Assembly: GCA_029237695.1 (NCBI GenBank)
Contig: CM055271.1
Coordinates: 83,773,488-83,837,487 of the forward strand
Direction of reading: 5' to 3'
Source: Conchocele bisecta
Taxonomy: Eukaryota; Mollusca; Bivalvia; Lucinida; Thyasiridae
Length of the DNA stretch: 64,000 nucleotides
Under the pieces are notes generated by a model. That model made no database searches. It saw only the letters and a program-made list of their open reading frames with translations, and was not told the origin of the DNA. The translations under genes and the position numbers were made by a program. The first letter of the stretch is position 1; each line of letters starts with the position of its first letter. Positions 56,701-64,000 of the stretch are shown piece after piece.

Positions 56701-59700
56701 TTGTACTAATCCTACAACTTTTATAATGGGTATAACCATATTCAACCCTCGGGAAACAGAAAGACAAATACGTATGCATGGGCCACACCAGGGATGTAGC
56801 CATTGTTGTTGTTGTTGTAACCACGTGATCATGCACCTTGTTGTCGGCTATATTGCAATACAGTACAGTACCAACGAAAGACAAATACATATGCATGGAT
56901 CACACCAGGGATATAGCCATTGTTGTTGTTGTTGTTGTTGTTGTACCCACGTGATCATGCACCTTGTTGTTGGTTACATTGCAATACAGTACAGTACCAA
57001 CGAAAGCCGAATCAAACTGAAGAGAAATTTGCAGCTGTGACTGGAGAAATGGATCTTATCAGTTTTGCGACCAGTGTAGATCCAGATCTGCGCAGTGTGA
57101 TCAGGATCTGCACTGTTCACCATTCCATCAGTGAAACACCAGTCATGCTTCCAACAAGCAGTATCGATCTTTATTAAGCTAAACGAGTGTGCTATTTAAA
57201 CATGAGCTATGCTTCTCGCAAATTATATAAGCCCTTTTTCTGCAGTGACTGCCACATTTCCGTACGCACAGTGGCAGGTTTGCTGGTCAGCATCCATGGT
57301 CCAGTCCTCGAGACATTTACACGTGCGTTCACCCCCGGGCTTGATCAGACACATGTGCAAGCAACCCCCATTGTTGATGGAGCAGGCATTCTGTATGTCT
57401 GAAACAGGGGCACCGGAATCATCATAAGACTGCTCCGGCGAATCTACTGGGTGCCCCCGCTACCCACCCAAAGTGTATGGTGTTACCACTCAGTTGAACC
57501 GTCTCGCCGAGACGGTTCAACTGAGTGGTAACAACATACAGTCGAACCTGTGAACAACGACCGGCTAAGAGAAGTGGCCAAAGTGGCCGTTGTTGACAGG
57601 TGGTCGTTGTTCCAAGGGTGAAACATTTTCCCGGTTTCACAACAAAGTCGGCCATGTATTTAGCATTCTATTGTAATCTATATGCATGCATATAAAACGT
57701 CTTGGCTGTATACACTTCCACCTGACGATTCGCTATTGCACGATCGTGGAGTGTATCTGCTTTTTATCAATTAAATATTACATGTACATGTAAATGGCAA
57801 AAATAGTAAAATTTATTTTGTTATGTCATCTTGTTGTTATTGTTCTGAACCCAGCCTCGCTTTGGAAACTAATATACAAAGGGGAGTAATTATCTTCATG
57901 ATAAGTATATCCCGCGGCTTGCTTTGGTGCAACATTTAATAGCTTGTCGTAATTACATGTAAGTGGTTTCATTAGCATGACCATTAGTATTTTGTTTTCT
58001 TCTTAATTTCACACCATCAGTTGAAAGTAATAACGGTCATATACGATATGTGGCGCGGCCTCTGAAAATCGTGAGTTTTTTTTGTTACAAAAATATTTCA
58101 TTGAATGTGTTAAGTCGATTAACCCACGCGAGATAGGTGTCCAAATCGGCAGAGAACACCAGGCTTATTTGCTTTCTGTCCAATGTATCCGGATCCAAGC
58201 CCGAATATTTCAGCAGCCTATGACGAATTGGCAATGTCCGCTGACGTAATTACTGATGTTTTTAATTAGAGATTGGCGAGCATTGTAAACCATGGACAGA
58301 CTACGCGAATCCACTGCCTGCTCTGGCCGCTAATGCAATAAGCTAGGATTTGTCGGAGATCGAGACCCAATTCATATAAACATGTTTGTCCTGTCACTGA
58401 CCGTATGGTTCCCGGTAGTATTGTTTCGCAAGGCTGCGCATCCGACAGGGTACCAGTCTAGTGTTGACTACGTGACTGACGTCAGCAACCGCGTGTATTG
58501 ATCTTTGATATGGCCTTTTGCCCCACGGTGTGAAATTTACACTTGATAAGCGCGGTGTGTTTGAAGTCTTAGTCTTGTCACTGTAGACGAATCAGAATCG
58601 TGTTAACACAGTTTGCCAGCTAATGAATGATGGAGTTTTACGACAAACGCGGAATTGCATTATGCCTATATGCCTATTGGAATACACGACACGGAATACA
58701 TATCGGGAATTACCGTTAATGGAGTTATGCAATATTTTTCATGGAAAATGTTTAATGTCGCAAAAATGACACCGACCATATCGGGAAAGGTAAATGTTTT
58801 CAAAAGAGCGTTGTGCCAATGTATGTGAATGTAATCGATGACTAATTGGATACGACCGGTTACAATTCAAATGATAGCGGCCAGATTGTGATGAAAGGAA
58901 AATAGCGATTGTGGTGCTATTTTTTTTTGCCGACAAAAACTTGACATGGCCGCTGTTCACATACGAAAATGTCGCGTGGGAATGAAAATAGCTGGTCGCT
59001 GGTCGCAGTTCGGGGGTGGTCGTTATTCCAAGGTCTTATAAAGAACAAAATTGGACGGAGGGATTTTTAACTGGCCGTTGTGGACAGGTGGTCGCTATTC
59101 CCAGGTGGTCGTTAACACAGGTTTGACTGTACATTATTGAGGAGAAATTAGCAAAATTGCATAAAAAAATATTTACATTCCTTTTTTTATATGAATTACA
59201 AATAATTATGTCAAAATTATTAATCTGGCAGTGGCCAGACCTGCCGGACCTGTTCCGACGCCCCTGTGAAAATGAATTGAAGGAGAGGAACTCTGTAAGA
59301 CAGCAATCTTTCGTTCCAATCCTCTTTACACTGCCTGCATACCGAAAAGTGATGTAAATTATTATTTAATAAAATATGTTTATACCAAAATGAATAGGCG
59401 ATTAAAAAATGAAATTTTAAAGTCTCATCCGACAAACCAGTGTTTTTCCTGCCCTAGGGTAGGTTTTGAACTCAACAACCGTAAGTCTCCGAGCGACAGC
59501 CCATCCCCGAATGGTCGATTCAATATTAACTTTGTATACCGGGAATCTTGTGGGCGATGTATAGTTCCAAAAGTAGAAGACAAACAATTTATTTTTTATC
59601 TTTTATTTTATTTCTCCCTGTAAATATCATGAATAGGTCTTGGAATTTCATTAGAAACGAGTCCGAACGACGGATTTTGATGATATATAGCGCATCAAAG

Positions 59701-62700
59701 ACGACAAATGACATTTTATGGTTGCACTAAAATTTCTGGAGAAAACCATATAATTTTCATGGGCGGGGATGAAAATCTGAAATTATTTCCACACTGCGAG
59801 TCCATCCGGAAGGTGTAACACGATGACGATAATACGATACTACGAGACGATACTACAATATATCATGACAATACGATGACGATAGCACGATTATCATTAC
59901 TGTGCTATTGCAGTATCGTCATCATCGATTTGTGTTATCACCATTGTTGCATCGTTTGTTTGTTTGTTTGTTTGTTTATTAGTGTTTAACGGCCTATCAA
60001 CAGCTAAGGTCATGTAAGGCCGGGCAAACGGGTTCGATCCCATTTTAACCTGCTGCATTCGGCGGAAAATCCCAAAATCAGAACGGAATATTTACATCAA
60101 GAACAAATAAATTCAGCCCTGAAATTAGAATAACCTGACCTGGTGCCAGGTCCATACCACACCAAAGTCACTTGGCCCCTTCCCCTAAAATAGGATTACG
60201 AATATCGTAATACTCACATAAGGGGTATAACCAGATTCAACTGTCACATACAAAATGCCAAAGACGTATGTGAGGGCCAAACCAGGTCTCCAGTCGGGAT
60301 TCCGGCAAGGATGAGTGAGTGAGTGAATAGGGTTTAACGTCCGCTTTTCTGACATAGAGGTACAAGCCTCAGGGAGTCTACACGCAGACGGGTCAACGGG
60401 TCGTGTCCCGTATCCACCTGTCCGAGGGGGGTAAATCCCAACTTCAGAACTCAATATTTACAATCAAAATATATATTCAGTCCTGAAATTAGAATAACCT
60501 GATCTGGTGCCAGGCCCTCGCCACACCAGCATCATTTATCCCATCCCCTAAAAGTAATAGGATTAGCGCTAATCTTACTTTTATATATGGGGCATAGCCC
60601 GACTCAACTCTCACATACAAGAAAGCCAAAAATGTACATGAGGGCCAAATCCGGTATAGTGGGTTCCGGAAAGTATGAACACAATCGTTAAGCCAGTTTA
60701 GTCGCCTTTCACGACAAGCAATGGCTACTGCAGCACTATTCTCAGGATCAGTTGATCCCGCCCCAGTGCCTGCACGGGGCATTCCGGCAAGGATGAACCC
60801 CGATCGTTAAATTAAATCGCATGCTCCCACCTGGGGCCCGTTTCACTAAACTTCGTACGACTAAAATGTTCGTCAGTGCAAATTTAGGATCGTCTGGAAA
60901 TCTCAATTGATGGATTTACATTTATTGAGCATAGGCTGCATTTGCAGCCTATGCTCAATAAATGTAAATCCAATACTTGCTTACAAGAAAACCTTGTTAA
61001 TGTGAAATGTACAGACTATTTTAGTGAAACGCCCCCCAGGTTTCCAGTCGGGATTCTGGCAAGATTGAATCCCGATCATTAAATTACCCATCACATACTC
61101 CCACCTACCTCCCACTTGTTGCATCGTAATATCGTGTTACGTAGTATCGACCTGATAGCCATATTACAAAGCCTTAACCCTAAGCCTGCGGAACACAACA
61201 ATTGTTCTGTTCTGTTCTGTTGCTTTATATTTTGTCTTGTTTCTCAATAAAAACATGGTTTGACAGCAGTGGAAATGATTCTAAAATGCTGTCAAAGCAT
61301 GTTTTTGATGAGAAAAACGAAAATAAAACATTAACAGCAGACGAAAACATTTAATTCAGCAGTTTAAGAGTTAACGGAACACCGTACGATACCTTGGAGG
61401 TAGAGGCCGGTACCGGCTAGAGTGAGCCCGTATAGACTGCCGTGATGGAGAGCCAGGTCGTGGACGAGCGTCTGGTTGGTGTGCGTCAGATGGTGCACGT
61501 GATGCGTGTTCAAGTCCGAGTAATAGATGTGGCCCGCTGTCACAGCCAGCGAGAATGGATGTGGATTCCTGGTGGCACAACAGTGAATACCAGGCTAGTG
61601 TCTTCATACAAGGTTTTGTCAGGTAACCTGCCCTGAATTGACTGAATACGTTCTGACTGATAACAGTTGTTGTATCAGGCATTGACCTGATACAAACATC
61701 CGGGTTACAACGAAGTGAAAACTGACGTTTCATTGGTCGGATGACGTCACGTGACGTTACTGAATGACGTCAGTGTAAGGACGCAACGTAAATAAGTCTG
61801 TGTCGTGTCCATAGATAATGATGTCATCTGTGGTAATTTTCGAGCATAAAACGTTAAAACGTTAGCTGATAAATAGAATATCGGGCTCGGCTCGGAAACG
61901 GTAGGAATTCTTCCTCGGAATTCCTACGCGTTTCCTAGCCACGTCTGATAAACTTGATATCAAAAGACACAAGCCTGGTATTCATCTATTTATCGGGCGA
62001 GGCTAGAAATGTGAAGGAACTCATACCGTTTCCGAGCCAGTTAGAATGGATGTGGGCTCCTGGTGGTGATACAGTGAGCCACAGGCACTTTATAGTATAC
62101 CGCAATAACCCTAAATATTCGGACACCATTTATTTGGGGGAAACATAAAAATATATGGTTTCGCCACACTAGTGAACTTGACAATATTTAAAGTTAATAT
62201 GGCAGTAGTGGCCTATAATCAGAATAACAATGTATTTGGATATAATTTGTTTTGGAAAGCAAATTTTGTCTGAATATTTAGGTTAATATGATATACAACC
62301 TATTCCTATCAATTATATTACACCACAATATGTAAGATTAACAACACGAATCGTCAATGGAAATAGCCTCATACACTTGGCACAGTGTGTCACCTTTACC
62401 TGGCTGACCACACAACACATACCATATATACCCGCTACTCTAAATATGGCCTATGTGTATTTCCATCTAGCACAGTGCACTATCTAGGAAATGTGTACAT
62501 GCTGGCCATAGCTGATATAATTTTTAGAACGACAGCAACAGTACACAGATATCAGACTTTTAGTACACCTTCATGTAATATTATTGATACAAATCTGTTG
62601 TCCTGGCTTTTCGACATATGATTAGCTACATCATAACATATGTTCTACTTTGAATTTTAAGTACTGTGTCAAACGCCACAAGGTGAAACTGATGGCTGGA

Positions 62701-63286
62701 ACACACAAAGATGGCCGACTTGGTGACTCCATGAGCCATATAATAGTATACAGAAAAGAGACGATGTTCACATATATGTAAATTATGTAAATAATTTGTA
62801 CGAGATAATGCATATCTTCAATATAAAATCGCACGTCTCGTCTCAAATGTCACACACACTCTTAGTTTTCAACGGAATCGAGTCATTTTTTTCTGTAAAT
62901 TTTTGTGATATTTTCTGTGAATGATGTCTAAAGTTATTCATAGCAAATGCGGAACAGAATTCCGCATTTGTTATGAAAATATTGTTAACTTTTGACTTCA
63001 TTAACAGATTATTACGCAACTTGTGTTGTAAATTTGTCACACATACTTGACCGTTTTCAACAGAACCTCGGTAATATCCCATTTCTCGTCATCGAGATCC
63101 ACAAAGCCGATGGTTTCCTGTTGAGAGTTGGTAAAGTATAACAACTTCCTGTCAGTGGGGGACTGGTGGTCAATGACGACAAAGTTGGGGACGCCTTCTA
63201 GATGCAGGAAGCGGACGCAGTCTGTGCCGTCCATGTGACATTTAATGATGCTGGGTGTCGTTCCCCAGTCAGCATTGTACATATAC
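47561..63286 (-). CDS. LDL-receptor-related transmembrane receptor, 3' half (5 exons, continues right)
   Basis: Exons in transcription order: 63047-63286, 61393-61568, 57270-57398, 55602-56133, 47561-47750. Each has AG acceptor and GT donor signals and the junction phases agree (2, 1, 1, 2). Order of domains: YWTD-type beta-propeller strands, an EGF-like module, a Pro-rich stalk, one transmembrane helix, and a tail of about 62 residues without NPxY. Propeller plus EGF is the hallmark of LDLR/LRP proteins, which bind ligands at the cell surface. Which paralogue this is cannot be said; LRP4/5/6-like or a lineage-specific receptor are options. A TGA at 55769-55771, about 30 residues before the membrane helix, would leave a protein without anchor or tail unless it is an error, edited, or bypassed by splicing. 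Confidence 0.78.
47751..48562. repeat. Mirror of the TTTAACATG repeat pair
   Basis: Partner of 17218-18109. Hairpin AAATCCACATAGACA with TGTCTATGTGGATTT at about 48059-48099. Confidence 0.55.
48563..48570. other. Empty target site of the hAT-like element
   Basis: GTCCTGAC here is single. The left arm has two GTCAGGAC copies flanking the insertion at 16291-17209. Confidence 0.88.
48603..48787. mobile_element. Palindrome-cored MITE, right arm, partial
   Basis: Partner of 16059-16250. It starts CAGTAGCCAATTTCATCAAA. Its core hairpin is shortened, and a HINE fragment is inserted at its right side. Confidence 0.7.
48788..48960 (-). mobile_element. HINE fragment, right arm
   Basis: Partner of 15901-16058 (AAGAGCTGTAGGAGAACAGC hairpin end). 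Confidence 0.58.
49222..50774 (-). mobile_element. Complete HINE, right arm
   Basis: Mirror of 14010-15627, with the same four monomers. The 5' end is at 50774 (CTCAGGTGAGCT complement) and the 3' hairpin at 49227-49241. Minus-strand ORFs of 60-101 codons inside are monomer frames. Confidence 0.8.
51237..51955 (+). mobile_element. HINE-like array, four units of about 170 bp
   Basis: Units begin AACCAAGGGGAATTAACTAA and contain TAGGTCAAGGTCAAATATAG and TCCAAGTATGGT. The end is GACGCCGACGCCGACG, then CTATTC-TTT-GAATAG and TCAAGCTAAAAA. Present in the right arm only. Confidence 0.68.
51956..52055. mobile_element. Fragment of the palindrome-cored MITE
   Basis: AAATTTCTCCCTCAAAGTAT ... GGTGAAATAGGCTACAGATC, one end only. 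Confidence 0.6.
52352..52958. mobile_element. TIR element with ATAACCCTAAA ends
   Basis: The left end ATAACCCTAAAGATTTGGAC and the complement of the right end (ATAACCCTAAATATTGGGAC) form terminal repeats that continue with GGGAAAC. GGTGTGGGATCACGTGGTTT near 52402 pairs with its complement near 52805. An ORF of 86 codons inside (52487) shows no domain. Another copy of one end is at 62105. Confidence 0.65.
52975..53150 (-). mobile_element. SINE fragment
   Basis: AAACGGAATATTTACATTGA ... CCTGAAATTAGAATAACC ... CACTTGGCCCCTTCTG matches the body of the SINE at 59960-60300. The tRNA-like head is missing. Confidence 0.55.
53263..53380 (-). CDS. Splice-bounded exon of unknown identity inside the receptor intron
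   Basis: Acceptor TATTGTTACAG|A, donor GAGGAG|GTAGGT, 118 bp. The frame entered from the transmembrane exon (phase 2) is open: GREQWFSKLVHYHKSPKDEL and on to DTCEE. It leaves in phase 0, so splicing to the tail exon would give an alternative, short C-terminus with a stop after 16 codons. A partial 45-bp tandem copy of its 3' part lies at 53205-53250. It has no left-arm counterpart. It could be an alternative tail exon or an exon fragment brought in by a transposon. Confidence 0.45.
53381..54970. other. Right-arm-specific intronic sequence, no gene
   Basis: The ORF at 54372-54800 (142 codons) has a composition typical of chance AT-rich frames, with no domain and no splice context. Homology to the left arm begins at 54831. 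Confidence 0.5.
54975..55557. mobile_element. Cluster of TA-flanked MITE copies
   Basis: Ends of the CAGTGGAACC family lie at 54977, 55120-55150, 55385-55410 and a complete copy at 55490-55555 (CTCTCCAAACCGGACACC ... GAGAGGTTCCACTG). About 200 bp (55165-55375) are extra relative to the left arm. Confidence 0.68.
55602..56133 (-). CDS. Receptor exon: Pro-rich stalk and transmembrane helix, with in-frame TGA
   Basis: The acceptor TATATTTCAG|CA joins in phase 1 to the EGF exon. About 60 residues after the start comes a Pro/Leu-rich stalk (PQPSLPPLAPLPTFETLPPL), then an acidic stretch. The codon at 55769-55771 is TGA where the left-arm copy has CGA, a CpG transition. Beyond it the frame is open again through the membrane helix (IWIAGMILAGLVVVAVAVL) to CG|GTATGT. 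If the stop is real, this locus yields a soluble ectodomain. Confidence 0.8.
56155..56250. repeat. Hairpin repeat with GTTTATCAAGC arms
   Basis: TTAAGTTTATCAAGC pairs with GCTTGATAAAC, and AGGAATTCCT lies between. A relative at about 61880-61985 shares TAGGAATT and TGATAAACTTGATATC. Confidence 0.55.
56255..56460. mobile_element. MITE of the palindrome-cored family, lacking the palindrome
   Basis: Ends GTTGCCTATTTCACGAACAT and the complement of GATGAAATAGGCTACC are both present. The 64-bp hairpin core found in relatives is absent, and the sequence passes from TTCAATTTT straight to AATCATCAAATATATG. It is therefore either the ancestral form or an internal deletion. Confidence 0.7.
56480..56745 (+). 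mobile_element. SINE-like copy, diverged
   Basis: Body phrases TATATTCATTCCTGAAATCA, AATAACCTGATCTGGTG and CACCTTTCCCCAATCCCTAA match the SINE at 59960-60300. The box B is degenerate (GTTAACAGGGTCTAATC). Confidence 0.5.
56755..57005 (+). repeat. 121-bp tandem repeat, two copies, with TTG microsatellite
   Basis: Units start CGAAAGACAAATACRTATGCATG and contain CACACCAGGGATRTAGCC, (TTG)n and CCACGTGATCATGCACCTTG. The ORFs here are repeat frames. Confidence 0.75.
57270..57398 (-). CDS. Receptor exon: EGF-like module
   Basis: The acceptor CCCTGTTTCAG|AC joins in phase 1. It encodes NACSINNGGCLHMCLIKPGG and then CKC ... C, six cysteines spaced as in the EGF modules that follow LDLR-family propellers (CxxxNGGCxHxC). 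It leaves in phase 1 at CACT|GTGCGT, a moderate donor. GTACGG four bases on would break the phase with the next exon. Confidence 0.82.
57481..57533. repeat. Perfect 53-bp palindrome, 1-nt spacer
   Basis: TGTTACCACTCAGTTGAACC and on to GTCTCG, one C, then the exact 26-base complement. It ends 5 bp before the TA-flanked element at 57539, in the intron just upstream of the EGF exon. A trace of the same word (AACCGTCTCAGGTAACAACA) is at 55263. Confidence 0.9.
57539..59129. mobile_element. 1.59-kb TA-flanked element, Tc1/mariner-like ends, non-autonomous
   Basis: It starts CAGTCGAACCTGTG and ends in CACAGGTTTGACTG, with TA on both sides (57537-57538, 59130-59131). GACCACCTG words recur just inside both ends as subterminal repeats. 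No transposase ORF is visible in the interior, which is otherwise unique-looking. It sits in the receptor intron. Confidence 0.75.
59132..59955. other. Intronic sequence, minor repeat traces only
   Basis: Words such as AATTTCATTAGAAACGAGTC and CCCGTAAATATCATGAAT are shared with 52190-52250. An ACGATAC microsatellite lies at about 59820-59890. No exon is supported. Confidence 0.45.
59956..60305 (+). mobile_element. SINE with box B
   Basis: A GTTTGTTTGTTTG head, TTTAACGGCC, then AACGGGTTCGATCCC (box B) and a body with CCTGAAATTAGAATAACCTG and CACTTGGCCCCTTCCCC. It is the longest copy of the family seen at 21475, 29335, 44565, 52975 and 56480. Confidence 0.65.
60310..60782 (+). mobile_element. 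SINE, second family, full-length copy
   Basis: GAGTGAGTGAGTGAATAGGG, TTTAACGTCCGC, a degenerate box B (GGGTCGTGTCCCG), and an end at GTGCCTGCACGGGGC. It is the same sequence as 23272-23743 on the other strand. It shares body segments with the SINE upstream of it. Confidence 0.7.
60912..60971. repeat. Perfect hairpin, 29-bp arms, 2-nt loop
   Basis: GGATTTACATTTATTGAGCA and on to GCTGCA, then TT, then the exact complement. It lies between GGGCCCGTTTCACTAAACTT and AGTGAAACGCCCC, which are themselves complementary, so the full foldback spans about 60838-61035. Confidence 0.88.
61190..61373. mobile_element. CCCTTAGA-family MITE, diverged
   Basis: AAAACATGGTTTGACAGCA, the core GTGGAAATGATTCTAAAATG, then CAGCAGACGAAAACATTTAA and a TTAA near 61371. 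Confidence 0.6.
61393..61568 (-). CDS. Receptor exon: YWTD-type propeller strands
   Basis: The acceptor GTGCCACCAG|G joins in phase 2. It encodes NPHPFSLAVTAGHIYYSDLN (the HPFxLxV...IYYSD strand typical of LDLR class-B repeats) and ends GLTLAGTGLYLQ at CAAG|GTATCG, phase 1. IYYSD in place of IYWTD is a common variant. Strong Leu/His content gives several shadow ORFs on both strands. Confidence 0.8.
61569..63046. other. Intron between the two propeller exons
   Basis: Around 62025-62085 the minus strand repeats the exon-B start (ACCAGGAGCCCACATCCATT after TATCACC) but then hits TAA, an old partial duplicate. An ATAACCCTAAA repeat end lies at 62105. A hairpin is at 62937-62973 (CATAGCAAATGCGGAA with TTCCGCATTTGTTATG). 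Confidence 0.55.
63047..63286 (-). CDS. Receptor exon: propeller blades
   Basis: 240 bp, acceptor TTCTTTTGTAG|G, donor GTCAA|GTATGT, phase 2 to phase 2. It encodes MYNADWGTTPSIIKCHMDGT and DRKLLYFTNSQQETIGFVDL, two class-B strands with the tryptophan and ILYxTN pattern of LDLR-family propellers. Upstream exons must lie beyond the right edge of the window. Confidence 0.8.
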
Positions 63287-64000
63287 CTACAAAAGAAGTG
63301 AAAGTGATATGTTGATAAACATTCCTATAATGTTTAATGACAATAGCTCAAATAATTTTTATGTTATTTCCTTTGGAGATAGCATATTATGTCACGCAAA
63401 TTTCTATGGGAGCAGCCATTGTCATGTTGCACCCAAACGGCGACTGCTACCAAGAAAATAGTGCCCTGTGCCAACTTATCCTATGGTGTTTTGGTCTGTC
63501 TTGCTTTGTATCTAAAACTCTACATACACTATTCTCTATAGTTTTCAGTCTTGGGCTCAGTTTATCAGTTAAATTATGGAAAATACGAATCAAGACGTTT
63601 TGTGCATATGAATACAGCAGCTAATATGAAATAGGCACTACCTATGACGGGCGACGTCATACCAGTTATCCGGACAATCAGTTTATCGGACATATGAAAA
63701 TACCTGTTAATTAAGCGCATTCTTTTGATCCGATATTGCAACGAATACAAATAAGTCACACAGCTGCTTGCTGTTTCCATGCCAGTGTGAAGAATATATC
63801 GCCAAGGTAAACATTTAGTAAAACTTGATGAAAACATTCCCCAACTCTGTCCACATGTTGTTTACAACATCAAAAGTCACGTGAGGGGCACAATCGAGTG
63901 CGCCAATTACGTCATTGCCAAGTTGTTCTATAAATACAATAAATTCTATAAATATGGTGTTTTTCAAGAAGCGAAGGGCGACTGATTTTTCTGCAGAACT
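63287..64000. other. Upstream intron sequence, no exon recognised
   Basis: The plus ORF at 63337-63624 and the minus ORF at 63574-63837 show no domain and no splice context. Confidence 0.5.

Noticed and set aside
61371..61733. 120-codon minus-strand ORF
   Set aside because: It overlaps the propeller exon in the wrong frame. The exon's own frame carries the LDLR class-B pattern and fits the splice phases.
1..64000. tRNA and rRNA genes
   Set aside because: Only SINE-type box B sequences were seen, without a cloverleaf. No rRNA-like stretch was noticed. A tRNAscan run could still find a diverged gene.

Overview
The window looks like nuclear DNA of a mollusc, most likely a marine bivalve. It is AT-rich, intron-bearing and packed with nested non-autonomous transposons. 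The visible types are Helitron/HINE-like arrays with 150-450 bp monomers and a 3' hairpin, tRNA-derived SINEs, and TA-, TTAA- and 8-bp-TSD MITEs. Real coding sequence is sparse. The assignment rests on this repeat style and on a spliced LDL-receptor-family gene; it was not confirmed by any search. Two assembly gaps of exactly 500 N lie at 11682-12181 and 29856-30355.

Layout. (1) 1-4307: tandem-repeat and Helitron-like debris. (2) 4308-29855: left arm of a very large inverted duplication, swollen by later insertions. These include a complex repeat block at about 5120-13795, a hAT-like element at 16291-17209, and a 5.67-kb long-TIR element at 22665-28334 that itself carries a SINE. (3) 30356-42050: spacer between the arms. 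It holds a block of frameshifted, divergently arranged unrecognised genes (30356-33186) followed by two tandem hairpins, an intact 515-codon SGNH-hydrolase-like ORF (34306-35853), tandem arrays, and a solo LTR with perfect 5-bp target duplications (38775-41102). (4) 42054-55876: right arm, the reverse complement of the left arm without its later insertions. (5) 55877-64000: the upstream exons of the receptor gene, with a 1.6-kb TA-flanked element, SINEs and hairpins in its introns.

The one host gene I can model is on the minus strand, from 63286 down to 47561, and continues beyond the right edge. Two YWTD-propeller exons, an EGF exon, a proline-rich stalk plus transmembrane exon and a cytoplasmic-tail exon join with consistent splice phases at all four junctions. 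Its last two exons lie partly or wholly inside the right arm, so the left arm carries a second 3' copy. The two copies are broken at different points. The right-arm copy has an in-frame TGA before the transmembrane segment. The left-arm copy lacks that stop but lost 4 nt in the tail exon.

The paired arms act as an internal control. Sites filled in one arm and empty in the other prove the exact ends and target duplications of several transposons, and they order the insertions in time.
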